NCBI GenBank assembly: GCA_902619165.1
Contig: CACNDI010000022.1
Span: forward strand, 1 to 33,604
Source of the DNA: an uncultured Alphaproteobacteria bacterium
GTDB taxonomy: Bacteria; Pseudomonadota; Alphaproteobacteria; Rhodobacterales; Rhodobacteraceae
Direction: 5' to 3'
DNA: 33,604 bases
The position numbers and the translations under genes were made by a program. Numbering within the stretch: position 1 is the first letter of the stretch; every line of letters begins with the position of its first letter. Below are positions 1 to 8,221 of this stretch, one piece after another. Under the pieces are notes generated by a model. It saw only the letters and a list, made by a program, of their open reading frames with translations, was not told where the DNA came from and ran no database searches.

Positions 1-86
1 TTTAAATAAAAACGTCGTCATTAGAAACTATTTTTCTAGAAGAAAATTTGTAAAAATTAGCAAATACTTTTACATAGGTAATTAGT

Positions 87-1568
87 TTGATCGAGAAAAC
101 TATAAATCGGCATATCGTGGGTACGAAAGAGAGTATATTTTTACTTTTTCTGCTTTTACTTATCCTGATGATAAAAGCCTTTTTTACCATATATGCTAAA
201 CCTCTTCCTGATGAAGCTTACTATTGGCTTTGGTCAAAAAATTTAGCGCTTTCCTACTTTGATCATCCTCCATTAGCAGCTTGGGTGCAGGCTCTTTTAC
301 TTTCTTTTTCTGATAATAACTATTTTGCTATAAGAGCGCTACCAATCATAAGCTTAGGATTTGTACTGGCGATTATGATTGTGTGGCAACGAATTATGTT
401 TAAAACGCTAAATTTCGGGTTATGCCTCAAAAGTGTGGTGTTATTTCTTGCATTCCCAGTATACGCGATTTTCTTTTCCCTGTCGTTCCCAGATTACCTT
501 CTTATCACATTACTATTTGCAAGTTCGTTCTTCCTGTTTGTATATTTCGAAACAAGCCAAAAATTAGCTCATGGAATTTATTATTGGTATTTAGCGACAC
601 TTTTTTTTTCTTTAGCGTTACTTACAAAATATAACGCAGTTTTACTTGGAATGGGTGTTTTGGCTTTTATTTCATTTTATAAAAAGAAAATAAAAGGTCC
701 CTCATTTGCAAACATATTAATTTCAATTGTAATAATTTTTTTAATTCAAATGCCTGTTCTTTTGTGGAATATAAGTAATGATTTTGCTTCTTTTTCCTTC
801 CATATGGCTGAAAGATTGGACCAAGGAAAAAATGTTCCAACTGTATTTAAAAATATTTTAGGCTTTATATCTGGAGTGGTCATCGCTTTTTCCCCTATCT
901 TTATTTTTAATTTAAGGAATAACTTTTCTTCTGAAGATTATAGTGAGAATAGGAAAAGCTTCATTAAAATGAGTAAGTTTATAGTAGTTTGGTCAGTAAT
1001 CTTCTGCTTATTTTTATCTTTTTTTACCAATGTTTTGTACTATTGGTTAACTCCAGCGACAGTCCTACTTATCCCCTTTTTGGTCCATATTTTAAGATTA
1101 AAAGTTTGGCACTATCTTCACATTTTTTATGGGATAGTGATTTCATTAATTTTAGTAATAAATATCAGTATTTATCCGATTAGTGCTTTTTTTGGTAAAG
1201 TAGATCGAGAGACGGCAATATTATTTGGTTGGGAAAAAATAGTAAAGGTTGTAAGCAAAGAAAAAAAATTACATGGTATAAAGAAAGTTGTTTTTTCTGA
1301 CTATAGAATTGGATCTCTATATATCTTCCATTCGAATGATTTTAATGCGGATGTTGTTATGGAGGAAAGAAGAACACAGTTTGATATTTGGAGAGAAGAA
1401 GAAAACTCTTTTGGAAAGAGCGCTTTGATTATTGCTGATAACGATTTTCCAATAGGTAAAAAGATTCTATCTCACTTTGAAAATATTGACTTTGTTAAAG
1501 ATATAGAAATAAGCTTAGGAAATAAACTAGTGAGGAAATACCAAATTTTTTTGGGAACTAATCCATAA
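87..1568 (+). CDS. ArnT/PMT-type polyprenyl-phosphate sugar glycosyltransferase (membrane)
   Basis: Polytopic inner-membrane protein of 493 residues in the PMT_2/ArnT superfamily. These enzymes move a sugar from a polyprenyl-phosphate donor to lipid A, polysaccharide or protein on the periplasmic side. The first periplasmic loop reads PDEAYYW then SYFDHPPLAAW (about residues 40-64), the usual location of the catalytic Asp/Glu and the family's DHPP motif. About a dozen hydrophobic segments follow, then a soluble C-terminal part (from about residue 370). The start is a TTG at 87 with an AGGT 7 nt upstream; the first in-frame ATG (near 168) would remove most of the first membrane helix. Its stop abuts the stop of the convergent AroE-like gene. 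A second homologue lies at 6751-8217, so the two probably differ in sugar or acceptor. The substrate cannot be read from sequence. Confidence 0.8.
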   Translation: MIEKTINRHIVGTKESIFLLFLLLLILMIKAFFTIYAKPLPDEAYYWLWSKNLALSYFDHPPLAAWVQALLLSFSDNNYFAIRALPIISLGFVLAIMIVWQRIMFKTLNFGLCLKSVVLFLAFPVYAIFFSLSFPDYLLITLLFASSFFLFVYFETSQKLAHGIYYWYLATLFFSLALLTKYNAVLLGMGVLAFISFYKKKIKGPSFANILISIVIIFLIQMPVLLWNISNDFASFSFHMAERLDQGKNVPTVFKNILGFISGVVIAFSPIFIFNLRNNFSSEDYSENRKSFIKMSKFIVVWSVIFCLFLSFFTNVLYYWLTPATVLLIPFLVHILRLKVWHYLHIFYGIVISLILVINISIYPISAFFGKVDRETAILFGWEKIVKVVSKEKKLHGIKKVVFSDYRIGSLYIFHSNDFNADVVMEERRTQFDIWREEENSFGKSALIIADNDFPIGKKILSHFENIDFVKDIEISLGNKLVRKYQIFLGTNP

Positions 1569-2459
1569 TTAGCTCATAATTTTATAGATTTCTTCTTTTG
1601 CTAAACTGGTTGGGTTTGTATAGCTATAAGCGAGAACCGCCTGGATAAGATTCATACGTAACCCATTAATAGTCTTCAAGCCTTTTTCTTCGCTATCCTT
1701 AAGCAACATTGTTTTTATTGGATCATAAATAATATCATAAACAACTAAAGTTTTCTTTGCTTTTGCAAGTAATTTCGCGGGTACTAGGGTTTTATGAATG
1801 CTTTCAACATGACCGACGGAAGTAGCATTTATCAATAAATCAATATTAGGCAAGAGGGTATTCAAATCATTAAAAGTAAATGAATGCAACTCATTCCTCT
1901 TTGTGTCTTTTGTATGTACAAGGTTTCTATTAAACAAAAAAACTTTATGTTTTTCTTCAAAATCTCTTAGAAGAAAAGCTAATATTGCTTTTCCAGCACC
2001 ACCAAATCCCAAAAGACCAATAGTTAAGTTTTGGCTTTCAATAAGTTGCTGCCTTATAGGTTCTAACGCAGCTTCACCATCTGTGTTGGTTCCAGTAAAG
2101 GTATTAATTAAAGATTCATTAGCTGGTCGGTGAAAACAGTTTACAGATCCTATAGCTCTTATTTCTTCTTCAACATCATCTTTAATTAAATTGAATATTT
2201 TTTCTTTATACGGAACAGCGACAGCTCCCCCCAAACATTGCTCATCTTGCTTCAAGTAGTTAAAAACTTGTTCTAACATGTCTACCCTAACATCGAGTGG
2301 TATCATTTGGATCTTCATTCCTTCATAGTCGTATACTTTATTCCACAATTTTGGAGATCTTGCTCCTTGGGAAGGCTTGGCTCCAATAATAACCGTATAA
2401 AAGTCTAATTTTGACTCGCTAATTTTGTTTTCAATAATGGGGTTAAGAGATTCAAACAT
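1569..2459 (-). CDS. Shikimate dehydrogenase-like (AroE family) oxidoreductase, divergent pocket
   Basis: A 296-residue protein with the two-domain AroE layout: an N-terminal substrate domain and a Rossmann domain with GFGGAGKA at about 151-158, followed by FNRN, which resembles the NADP-type NRT motif. The catalytic pair is present: Lys85 in VPYKEK and Asp127 in GTNTDG. Asn107 in SVNC and a C-terminal MNLIQ glutamine also match AroE positions. Other shikimate contacts differ: the usual HSxSP loop reads GARSP, so its first serine is lost, and the usual NVTxPxK reads AVAVPYK. It is the last gene of a five-gene operon and overlaps the DAHP-synthase-like gene by 8 bp. With no aroB or aroD nearby, I infer a specialised role in making a surface sugar or cyclitol rather than aromatic amino acids. 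A housekeeping AroE is the alternative. Confidence 0.75.
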   Translation of the reverse strand: MFESLNPIIENKISESKLDFYTVIIGAKPSQGARSPKLWNKVYDYEGMKIQMIPLDVRVDMLEQVFNYLKQDEQCLGGAVAVPYKEKIFNLIKDDVEEEIRAIGSVNCFHRPANESLINTFTGTNTDGEAALEPIRQQLIESQNLTIGLLGFGGAGKAILAFLLRDFEEKHKVFLFNRNLVHTKDTKRNELHSFTFNDLNTLLPNIDLLINATSVGHVESIHKTLVPAKLLAKAKKTLVVYDIIYDPIKTMLLKDSEEKGLKTINGLRMNLIQAVLAYSYTNPTSLAKEEIYKIMS

Positions 2460-3345
2460 TTAAAATATGTTTACCTACAATCTTTGCTACCTTATCCATG
2501 CCAAGCATTAGCTCTGAAAAACTGGTAAAATCTATTGGTTGGAGAGGATCAACTGCTGAGTTTTCAGGATCAGGATGAACCTCTAGCATTATACTGTCCG
2601 CGCCAGCAGCTACACTAGCGAGCGTCATTGGTGCAACCCATGGACGCCAGAAAGTAGCGTGGGATGGATCCACAGCTATAGGCAAGTGCGTGATCTCTTT
2701 TGCAGCGGGTAAAACTTGTAGGTCTAACAAAAATCTTGAAGACTCTCTATGCGTATGGGGAACGCTAACGCCTCTCTCACACAAAATAATTTTTTTGTTT
2801 CCCTCGTAAAGGGCATATTCAGCTGCACCGAGCCAGTCTCTGAGTGATGCTCCAAAATGTCTCTTTATCATCAAAGGTTTTTGTGTTTTTGCCGCGGCCG
2901 AAATCAATGGATAATTTTGCATATTTCTTGAGCCAATTTGCAGTATATCAGTTACTTCACAAATAAGGTCTAGGTACTTTTCTTCCATGACTTCTGTTAT
3001 AATTCCCAGGCCAGTTTCCCTTTTTGCGATGCCCAGCCACCTTATTCCGTCTTCTCGGGTTTCCGTATATTTTTCAGACCTATAAGGGAAGCTTAAAGGC
3101 TTAAAAGCACCACCCCTCAAAAAATGAGCTCCCGCTTTCTTCACGTTAATTGCTGTTTCGACAATTAGCTCTTCACTTTCAACCATATTTGGCCCAGCCA
3201 TAATAGGGATTAAACTATCTCCGAAAGGGATACCACCAACATCAAATTTGGAAAAGTGTGTATTATTTTTTTTTGACGCTAAAGGAAACTTTTCTGCCAT
3301 ATCTTCAACTGAGACATCTTTTCCAGGAGCCTTATTTTGTATCAT
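2452..3345 (-). CDS. DAHP synthase-family (type I-beta/KDSA) aldolase, variant active site
   Basis: A 297-residue TIM-barrel aldolase of the DAHP synthetase I/KDSA family, which condenses phosphoenolpyruvate with an aldose phosphate. Clear family motifs are LRGGAFKP (76-83), IGSRNMQN (137-144), KR (161-162), ILCERG (187-192), VDPSHA (225-230) and EVHPDP (255-260). Expected metal ligands His229, Glu255 and Asp266 are present, but the usual Cys in AGPCSVES is Asn53 (AGPNMVES). The KPRT/S erythrose-4-phosphate motif reads KPLSF. Asn at the Cys position is what metal-independent KDO8P synthases carry. It starts within the end of the oxidoreductase gene (14 bp overlap). I infer PEP condensation with a different aldose, giving a 3-deoxy-2-keto acid. 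It could still be an ordinary DAHP synthase. Confidence 0.82.
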   Translation of the reverse strand: MIQNKAPGKDVSVEDMAEKFPLASKKNNTHFSKFDVGGIPFGDSLIPIMAGPNMVESEELIVETAINVKKAGAHFLRGGAFKPLSFPYRSEKYTETREDGIRWLGIAKRETGLGIITEVMEEKYLDLICEVTDILQIGSRNMQNYPLISAAAKTQKPLMIKRHFGASLRDWLGAAEYALYEGNKKIILCERGVSVPHTHRESSRFLLDLQVLPAAKEITHLPIAVDPSHATFWRPWVAPMTLASVAAGADSIMLEVHPDPENSAVDPLQPIDFTSFSELMLGMDKVAKIVGKHILNV

Positions 3346-4423
3346 TCTCTATTCCTAGTTTTGAGCTACTTATCTGTTCTGATAAATTGATTTTTCGACC
3401 TTTTTCTTCACTAGCATAAATTGAGTGTATAAGTCTTAGGGTATGTATACATTCTTTTGCTAGAAATGGGACTTTATCGATTTGACCATTTCTGAAGGTT
3501 TGATAAATCATTTTGAGTTGTCTGTAATGACTTATACCGTAACCATTATCAACTTCCTCAGAATATTGATCGGCTACATCTTTTTCAATATCAACGGAGT
3601 CATAAAAACTCCACTGCTCGATTTTATTTAGAGCTACTCCTCCAATTTGCACAACCCCTTTTGTTCCCGTAATAGTTATTGAAGCCTCAATATCTTTTGG
3701 TCTTGCGGCTGTTGTCAGCTCTAAGGTCGCTAAACCACCATTTTCTAACTCAATAGCTGCTACAAGTGTGTCTTCGGCTTGTAGATCATTTGCTCTCTTA
3801 GCTGACATTGCACTAACAGACTTTGCGCTTCCACATATCCACGTGAGAGCATCGACATGATGAATAGCTTGCTGATTTGTAACTCCGCCATCCTGTGCCC
3901 AAGTTCCATGCCAACCATCGTTATAATATTCTTGAAGTCTACACCATCTCAATCTCACAGATACCGATACTATATTACCAAACCTCTTTTTTTCATAAGC
4001 ATTTTTAGTAATCTCAACCGCTGGGTTCAACCTATTCTGAAAGATTGAGGAACAAAACTTCCCAGTTTTAGACGAAATGCTAATCAAATCCTCTGCGTGT
4101 TCTATTCTAAGGGATAATGGTTTTTCTACTATTACATTTAAACCATTCAACATGCATATTTTTGAGTGTTCGTAGTGTTGGCCACTTTTTGTAAGTATAA
4201 CAACTACTTCCATTTCCTTGTGCTGAACGAAATTTTCAATATTATTGTAAGATCTACAGGAAAATATATTTCCAACATATGTGCTTTTCTTCTCGTCCAC
4301 ATCACAACAGGCAACGACTTGGTAAAGGGTACCAACTCTCTCTGATATAAAGATTTTCTGTATATAATGTTCGCATACGCGGCCGCATCCAAGAATGCCT
4401 ATTTTTATTTTTTCTTTATTCAT
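3332..4423 (-). CDS. Gfo/Idh/MocA-family NAD(P)-dependent oxidoreductase
   Basis: A 363-residue sugar dehydrogenase-type protein. The N-terminal Rossmann fold shows GILGCGR (9-15) with the CCD that often ends strand 2 near 39-41. The family EKP motif is at 100-102. The C-terminal half has WAQDGGVTNQQAIHHVDALTW (175-195), which holds the substrate-binding and catalytic His region typical of sugar or sugar-nucleotide 3-dehydrogenases such as WlbA/WbpB. It overlaps the upstream fusion gene by 4 bp (ATGA) and the downstream DAHP-synthase-like gene by 14 bp, so translation is probably coupled. It likely oxidises or reduces a sugar hydroxyl in the pathway served by the operon. The specific substrate is unknown. 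Confidence 0.85.
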   Translation of the reverse strand: MNKEKIKIGILGCGRVCEHYIQKIFISERVGTLYQVVACCDVDEKKSTYVGNIFSCRSYNNIENFVQHKEMEVVVILTKSGQHYEHSKICMLNGLNVIVEKPLSLRIEHAEDLISISSKTGKFCSSIFQNRLNPAVEITKNAYEKKRFGNIVSVSVRLRWCRLQEYYNDGWHGTWAQDGGVTNQQAIHHVDALTWICGSAKSVSAMSAKRANDLQAEDTLVAAIELENGGLATLELTTAARPKDIEASITITGTKGVVQIGGVALNKIEQWSFYDSVDIEKDVADQYSEEVDNGYGISHYRQLKMIYQTFRNGQIDKVPFLAKECIHTLRLIHSIYASEEKGRKINLSEQISSSKLGIENDTK

Positions 4424-5766
4424 GATTGGTCTTGGTTATCAATTTGAAAAGAATATGGATATTTTGGAACTGGAGAAAGCCCTACATTATTTGTCAAGAT
4501 TGTGTTGTTTCTTATGTTATCTACATACGTGACCGCTCCTAAACCAAATAGATTTATATGTATTTTCTCAGGTTTAATGCTTCTTGACATCATTTTATTA
4601 TCTCCAATTGCATTAATTTGATCCTTAGTGTCCAACCAGATACTTCTCTGTTCGATAACTGACGCACACACTGTATCGTATCCACCGTCGATGATATTAT
4701 TTATCAGTTTGGTAAGTAATCCTGTTGGTCGGAAAGGATAATTTTCTTCTGCAATAACTACTAAATCAACATTCCTAAATTTCTCTATTTCCTCAATAGT
4801 ATATTTTAATACATCTGGCAAACTTACATTTTCAGCTGAAAGTTCAATTGGTCTTATAAAAGGGGCTAATGCACCATTATCTCTAGCAACCTTTGCAGTA
4901 TCTTCGTTGTCTGTTGATACATAAATGTCTGAAATGAGTTTACAAGACTTAAGGTATTTTATACTTTCAACCAACAAGTTTTTTCCCTCAAATGTAGTCG
5001 GCACTCCTTTGATAGGAACTATGCTGATTATATTCAACTTATCTACTATCAGTTTTGAAAGGGAGGCAGGTGAGCCCTCTAAATTTTCAATGATTTTTAC
5101 AATTTTTTCAGCTCTATCAACTTTTCCCCCGTGATTTATTCCGTGATGGTGGTAAACGCAGGCGTGAGGAGTGTAAAAGATATGATATCCATTTTTTATA
5201 ACGTTAGATCCCCATAATCTATCTTCAATATTGGTGGTGGTTTCATCAAATGGAAATTTCTCCCACATTTCTCGTGTTAATGCACTGTTGGCATTATGAA
5301 AAAAACTATCTTTTCTCTGAGTTCGTTCATCTAACCCAAAAACGACAGTAAGGTCTCTTCTATCTAATGCTGAGGTAGAAGACAAGGGTTCTTGGCGACC
5401 GTAAACACCAGCAAGTAAACCTGTTCGGTCATTTTCCAGAGGCTCAATTAATTTTTGAAGCCACATGTTGTTTTTAGGAATACAATGTCCAGATACAATA
5501 ACGACAAATTTACCAGATGAAGCCCTAATGCCTTCGTTTATTGCTTTCCCTGGATAAAATTGAGCTACATTTATAATTTTTTCTGTATATTTCCTCGCAA
5601 TTTTAACGGAGTTGTCGTTGGAGTTATTATCAACCAATATAATTTCATAGTTTCTTATGCTTTGCGTCGCTATGGTGCTTAAACAGTGGTCTATCCACCT
5701 TTCCTCATTCTTTGTTCTTATAATTATTGAAACCAGGGGAGGGGAGGTCTTAGTATTTTTATTCAT
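4420..5766 (-). CDS. Fusion: GT2 glycosyltransferase plus cytidylyltransferase-like domain
   Basis: A 448-residue two-domain protein. Residues about 10-225 are a GT-A family 2 glycosyltransferase: VSIIIRTKNEE (12-22), LVDNNSND (44-51), a DxD-position segment VSGHCIP (91-97) without the usual aspartates, and NIEDRLWG (179-186), which resembles the ED catalytic-base motif. Residues about 245-440 resemble NeuA/KdsB-type cytidylyltransferases: IVPIKG then EGKNLL (249-264), ISDIYVSTDNEDTAKVA (278-294) and YPFRP (343-347). The nucleotide-binding signature normally reading ARGGSK is degenerate, so this domain may be inactive or altered. It overlaps both neighbours by 4 bp. Fusion suggests that activation and transfer of the same sugar are coupled. 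The reading frame is continuous through the junction. Confidence 0.8.
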   Translation of the reverse strand: MNKNTKTSPPLVSIIIRTKNEERWIDHCLSTIATQSIRNYEIILVDNNSNDNSVKIARKYTEKIINVAQFYPGKAINEGIRASSGKFVVIVSGHCIPKNNMWLQKLIEPLENDRTGLLAGVYGRQEPLSSTSALDRRDLTVVFGLDERTQRKDSFFHNANSALTREMWEKFPFDETTTNIEDRLWGSNVIKNGYHIFYTPHACVYHHHGINHGGKVDRAEKIVKIIENLEGSPASLSKLIVDKLNIISIVPIKGVPTTFEGKNLLVESIKYLKSCKLISDIYVSTDNEDTAKVARDNGALAPFIRPIELSAENVSLPDVLKYTIEEIEKFRNVDLVVIAEENYPFRPTGLLTKLINNIIDGGYDTVCASVIEQRSIWLDTKDQINAIGDNKMMSRSIKPEKIHINLFGLGAVTYVDNIRNNTILTNNVGLSPVPKYPYSFQIDNQDQS

Positions 5767-6497
5767 AGGAATAGTTTCACTTTGTCCGGATTATTTTTTT
5801 TCAAATATTCAAGAGCTTTCTCTGCTAAGAAAAAATCAAATTCATTATGAATATCTATCGATGTTTCAAAGTTATTATTAATTATTATTTCAACGTTGTT
5901 CCCTATTCTTTTTCCCTTACGCCACAAATAAGATCTAGAGGCACACGCCAGTCCAGTATCTTCTCTATATATAGGTTCTTTATCCTGTCTACTGGAATAA
6001 ACTTTCATTTTTGCTGAAACTCTTTTTAATTTTCCATCCTTATTTCTTTGCCAGAAATTTTTGTGAGTTGGATGAGCAGCAAAAACTGACTCTAGAGCTT
6101 TATTATTCTCTAATATCGCTATAGCATTAGTAATCCAATTGGTATCTCTGAAAATGTCTGTGCAGGTAAGGAAAACACATATATCAAAGTGTTTTTTTGT
6201 AAGCTTTTCAAATTTTTCTAATGCATCTCTTAAAGTTGCTTCAGTCGTAGAATTATCTTGGGCTAAATTAGAAGGTCTTAAAAATGGAACTTCAGCTCCA
6301 TATAATTTTGATTGTATGGCAATTTCTTCGCTATCTGTAGTCACTATTACATTATCTATCTTTTTACAGTTCGTAGCCGCTATAATCGGCCAAGCTATCA
6401 GTGGTTTCCCATTAAAAAGTCGCAAATTCTTTCCTGGCAATCCTTTAGACCCTCCTCTAGCAGGTATTATACAAATAGTTTTTAACTTATTTTTCAT
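5763..6497 (-). CDS. CMP-sugar synthetase-like cytidylyltransferase (NeuA family)
   Basis: A 244-residue acylneuraminate-type cytidylyltransferase, expected to transfer CMP from CTP to a keto-acid sugar. The nucleotide-binding signature CIIPARGGSKGLPGKNLR (9-26) is intact, followed by KPLIAWPI and VIVTTDSEEIA. The segment usually reading QPTSPLR is TCTDIFRD here, suggesting a subfamily with a different sugar. It is the first gene of the minus-strand operon 6497 to 1569, after a 253-bp gap that should hold the promoter. It overlaps the GT2/cytidylyltransferase fusion by 4 bp. No strong Shine-Dalgarno is visible before the ATG. The natural substrate may be the 3-deoxy keto acid made by the operon's DAHP-synthase relative, which is inference. 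Confidence 0.85.
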   Translation of the reverse strand: MKNKLKTICIIPARGGSKGLPGKNLRLFNGKPLIAWPIIAATNCKKIDNVIVTTDSEEIAIQSKLYGAEVPFLRPSNLAQDNSTTEATLRDALEKFEKLTKKHFDICVFLTCTDIFRDTNWITNAIAILENNKALESVFAAHPTHKNFWQRNKDGKLKRVSAKMKVYSSRQDKEPIYREDTGLACASRSYLWRKGKRIGNNVEIIINNNFETSIDIHNEFDFFLAEKALEYLKKNNPDKVKLFL

Positions 6498-6750
6498 AGC
6501 TTTATGTTTATATCAAGCAGCTTAAAAACTCAATATCATATGATTTATTTATAAATCGTAGAATTTAGTTTGCTTATGTAGCTATATTTTCTAAAGGTTT
6601 TATCAATTACTATCTAAGGAAAGCTATTAAGTTTTTCTTATTTATCTATGACGATAATGCTAGGTAGTGTTGATAGTAATAAGGAAAGAAAATATTACAT
6701 GTATTGATAACGGACATTTTAATTAACATTTCATTTTAAAGCGTTAAAGT
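6498..6750. promoter_or_regulatory. AT-rich intergenic region, probable leader/promoter of the five-gene operon
   Basis: This 253-bp stretch separates the second ArnT-like gene from the cytidylyltransferase, both on the minus strand. It contains only ORFs of about 20 codons. On the minus strand there are TTGATA-like and TATAAA-like hexamers in the last 100 bases before the ATG, but none forms a convincing pair with good spacing. No clear intrinsic terminator for anything entering from 9316 is visible. I infer that the operon promoter is here because the other gaps in the operon are overlaps. Confidence 0.35.
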
Positions 6751-8217
6751 TTATTGAATTCTTTCTATTGAAATTACATGGATAATTCCATACTGGCGCG
6801 TACCTCTATAAAAAGGTATTTCAAATCTTTTCGTTATGTCGTAATTATAGAGTAGCATTTTTTCCGATAAATCATCGTTCTTATTTCTGTGAATAAGCCG
6901 AACGTCAATCAGCGTAGTGAAATTTTTTTTTGTCAGAGCAATATATTCAAAATGATTACCATTTGGACCTATTACACCAACGGGATACTTGTAATAAAAA
7001 GCTGAGGATAGTTGTCCACTGTCATACCAATTAAGTGTTGCTAAAGACTTTAATTCTTTTTTCTGAAGAGTGTTCGTCAAAATGGTTGCGATATTTTCCC
7101 AGTCTAGCAGCTCTCTAGTATCATCCCATCTAGGTAATTTCTCATGATAGTTTCTAGTAATGAAACCAGTTTTTGCGTGTATGATAATACTTGAGATTAG
7201 TATAAAAATCACAAAAATATTAGCTACTTTGAAGATAATCACCTGGGGTATTAATGATTTCATTAACACAATATGGTTAGAGGCGATAGGAATTAATAAC
7301 ATCCACCCAACCATGGACCAATGAGCAAAACTATTATCGGAAAGCAAAATTAAAATGTTAAATATAACTATTATTGGTAGGGACAATAAAATAAGGAATT
7401 TTTCACGCACAGTAATAATTTTTTTAATATTAATTAAACGCATAATAATTAAAAAACCAGTAGTAGGTAGCAACAAGAAAAGTTGAGCAATTAAAGAGTT
7501 AAAAACGTGGAAAAGATCAAAGTTGAAAGAGCTTCTATTTCCATGAAAATTGAAGCTGTCAAAGTTATTCTCGATATTCCAAAAAAATACGGGGACTAAG
7601 CCAAGCGTAGAAATTAATACAGAAGTATAAAAGCCTTTAGAGACTAGAATATTTCTTCTCCATATGATGAATGCTACAAACAAAGTCATTCCAAACAGGT
7701 AAGACTGGTATTTTGATAAAAATGCTATTGTTAACAGTAGGCCAAGTGAAAGCCATAAATAGATATTATCCTCATTATTAAAAATCAGCCTAATAGCAAC
7801 ATACGTTGCGCCAGCTACAGAGAAATTTAAAGATGCATCGGGTACAATTAAAAAACCACCAGAAAAAAAGAAAAAAGGAGAAACAAAATATAGAATAGCT
7901 GAAACTGTACCAGCTTCCTTTGAATAAATTTGAGACCCTATCTTATAAAGAAAAAAGCTCGTAAATAGACCAAATACGACATGTGGAATTCGGAAAATAT
8001 ATAAATCAACAATTTCAAACAAGTGTAAAAAATAAGAAAGCCACATCATTAATGGCGGATGATCAAAATATGATAGAGAAAAATATCTGCTAATTGTTAA
8101 TGTGTAAGCCTCATCATTAATCATCGGTATGTATTTTATTATTGCGAGCTTTGTAAAGCAGAAAATAGCAAACAAAAATATAAGCAAGTGAGTTTGATCG
8201 TATGCTTTACCTCTCAT
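6751..8217 (-). CDS. Second ArnT/PMT-type membrane glycosyltransferase
   Basis: About 488 residues from the chosen start. It is a polytopic PMT_2/ArnT-superfamily protein with the first-loop motif NDEAYTL then SYFDHPPLMMW, parallel to the gene at 87-1568. The open frame extends to 8292, but that would overlap the upstream gene by 71 bp and add a non-hydrophobic leader. The ATG at 8217 lies 4 nt beyond the upstream stop, behind a GAGAAG segment, and gives MRGKAYD directly before the first helix, so I choose it. It likely uses an undecaprenyl-phosphate sugar made by the preceding DPM1/GtrA fusion and transfers it in the periplasm. The C-terminal soluble part is about 110 residues. The acceptor is unknown. 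Confidence 0.8.
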   Translation of the reverse strand: MRGKAYDQTHLLIFLFAIFCFTKLAIIKYIPMINDEAYTLTISRYFSLSYFDHPPLMMWLSYFLHLFEIVDLYIFRIPHVVFGLFTSFFLYKIGSQIYSKEAGTVSAILYFVSPFFFFSGGFLIVPDASLNFSVAGATYVAIRLIFNNEDNIYLWLSLGLLLTIAFLSKYQSYLFGMTLFVAFIIWRRNILVSKGFYTSVLISTLGLVPVFFWNIENNFDSFNFHGNRSSFNFDLFHVFNSLIAQLFLLLPTTGFLIIMRLINIKKIITVREKFLILLSLPIIVIFNILILLSDNSFAHWSMVGWMLLIPIASNHIVLMKSLIPQVIIFKVANIFVIFILISSIIIHAKTGFITRNYHEKLPRWDDTRELLDWENIATILTNTLQKKELKSLATLNWYDSGQLSSAFYYKYPVGVIGPNGNHFEYIALTKKNFTTLIDVRLIHRNKNDDLSEKMLLYNYDITKRFEIPFYRGTRQYGIIHVISIERIQ

Positions 8218-8221
8218 CTTC

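Noticed and set aside
2-190. 62-codon minus-strand ORF at the left edge
   Set aside because: It lies mostly antisense to the signal-anchor region of the ArnT-like gene, shows no family pattern and has no ribosome site.
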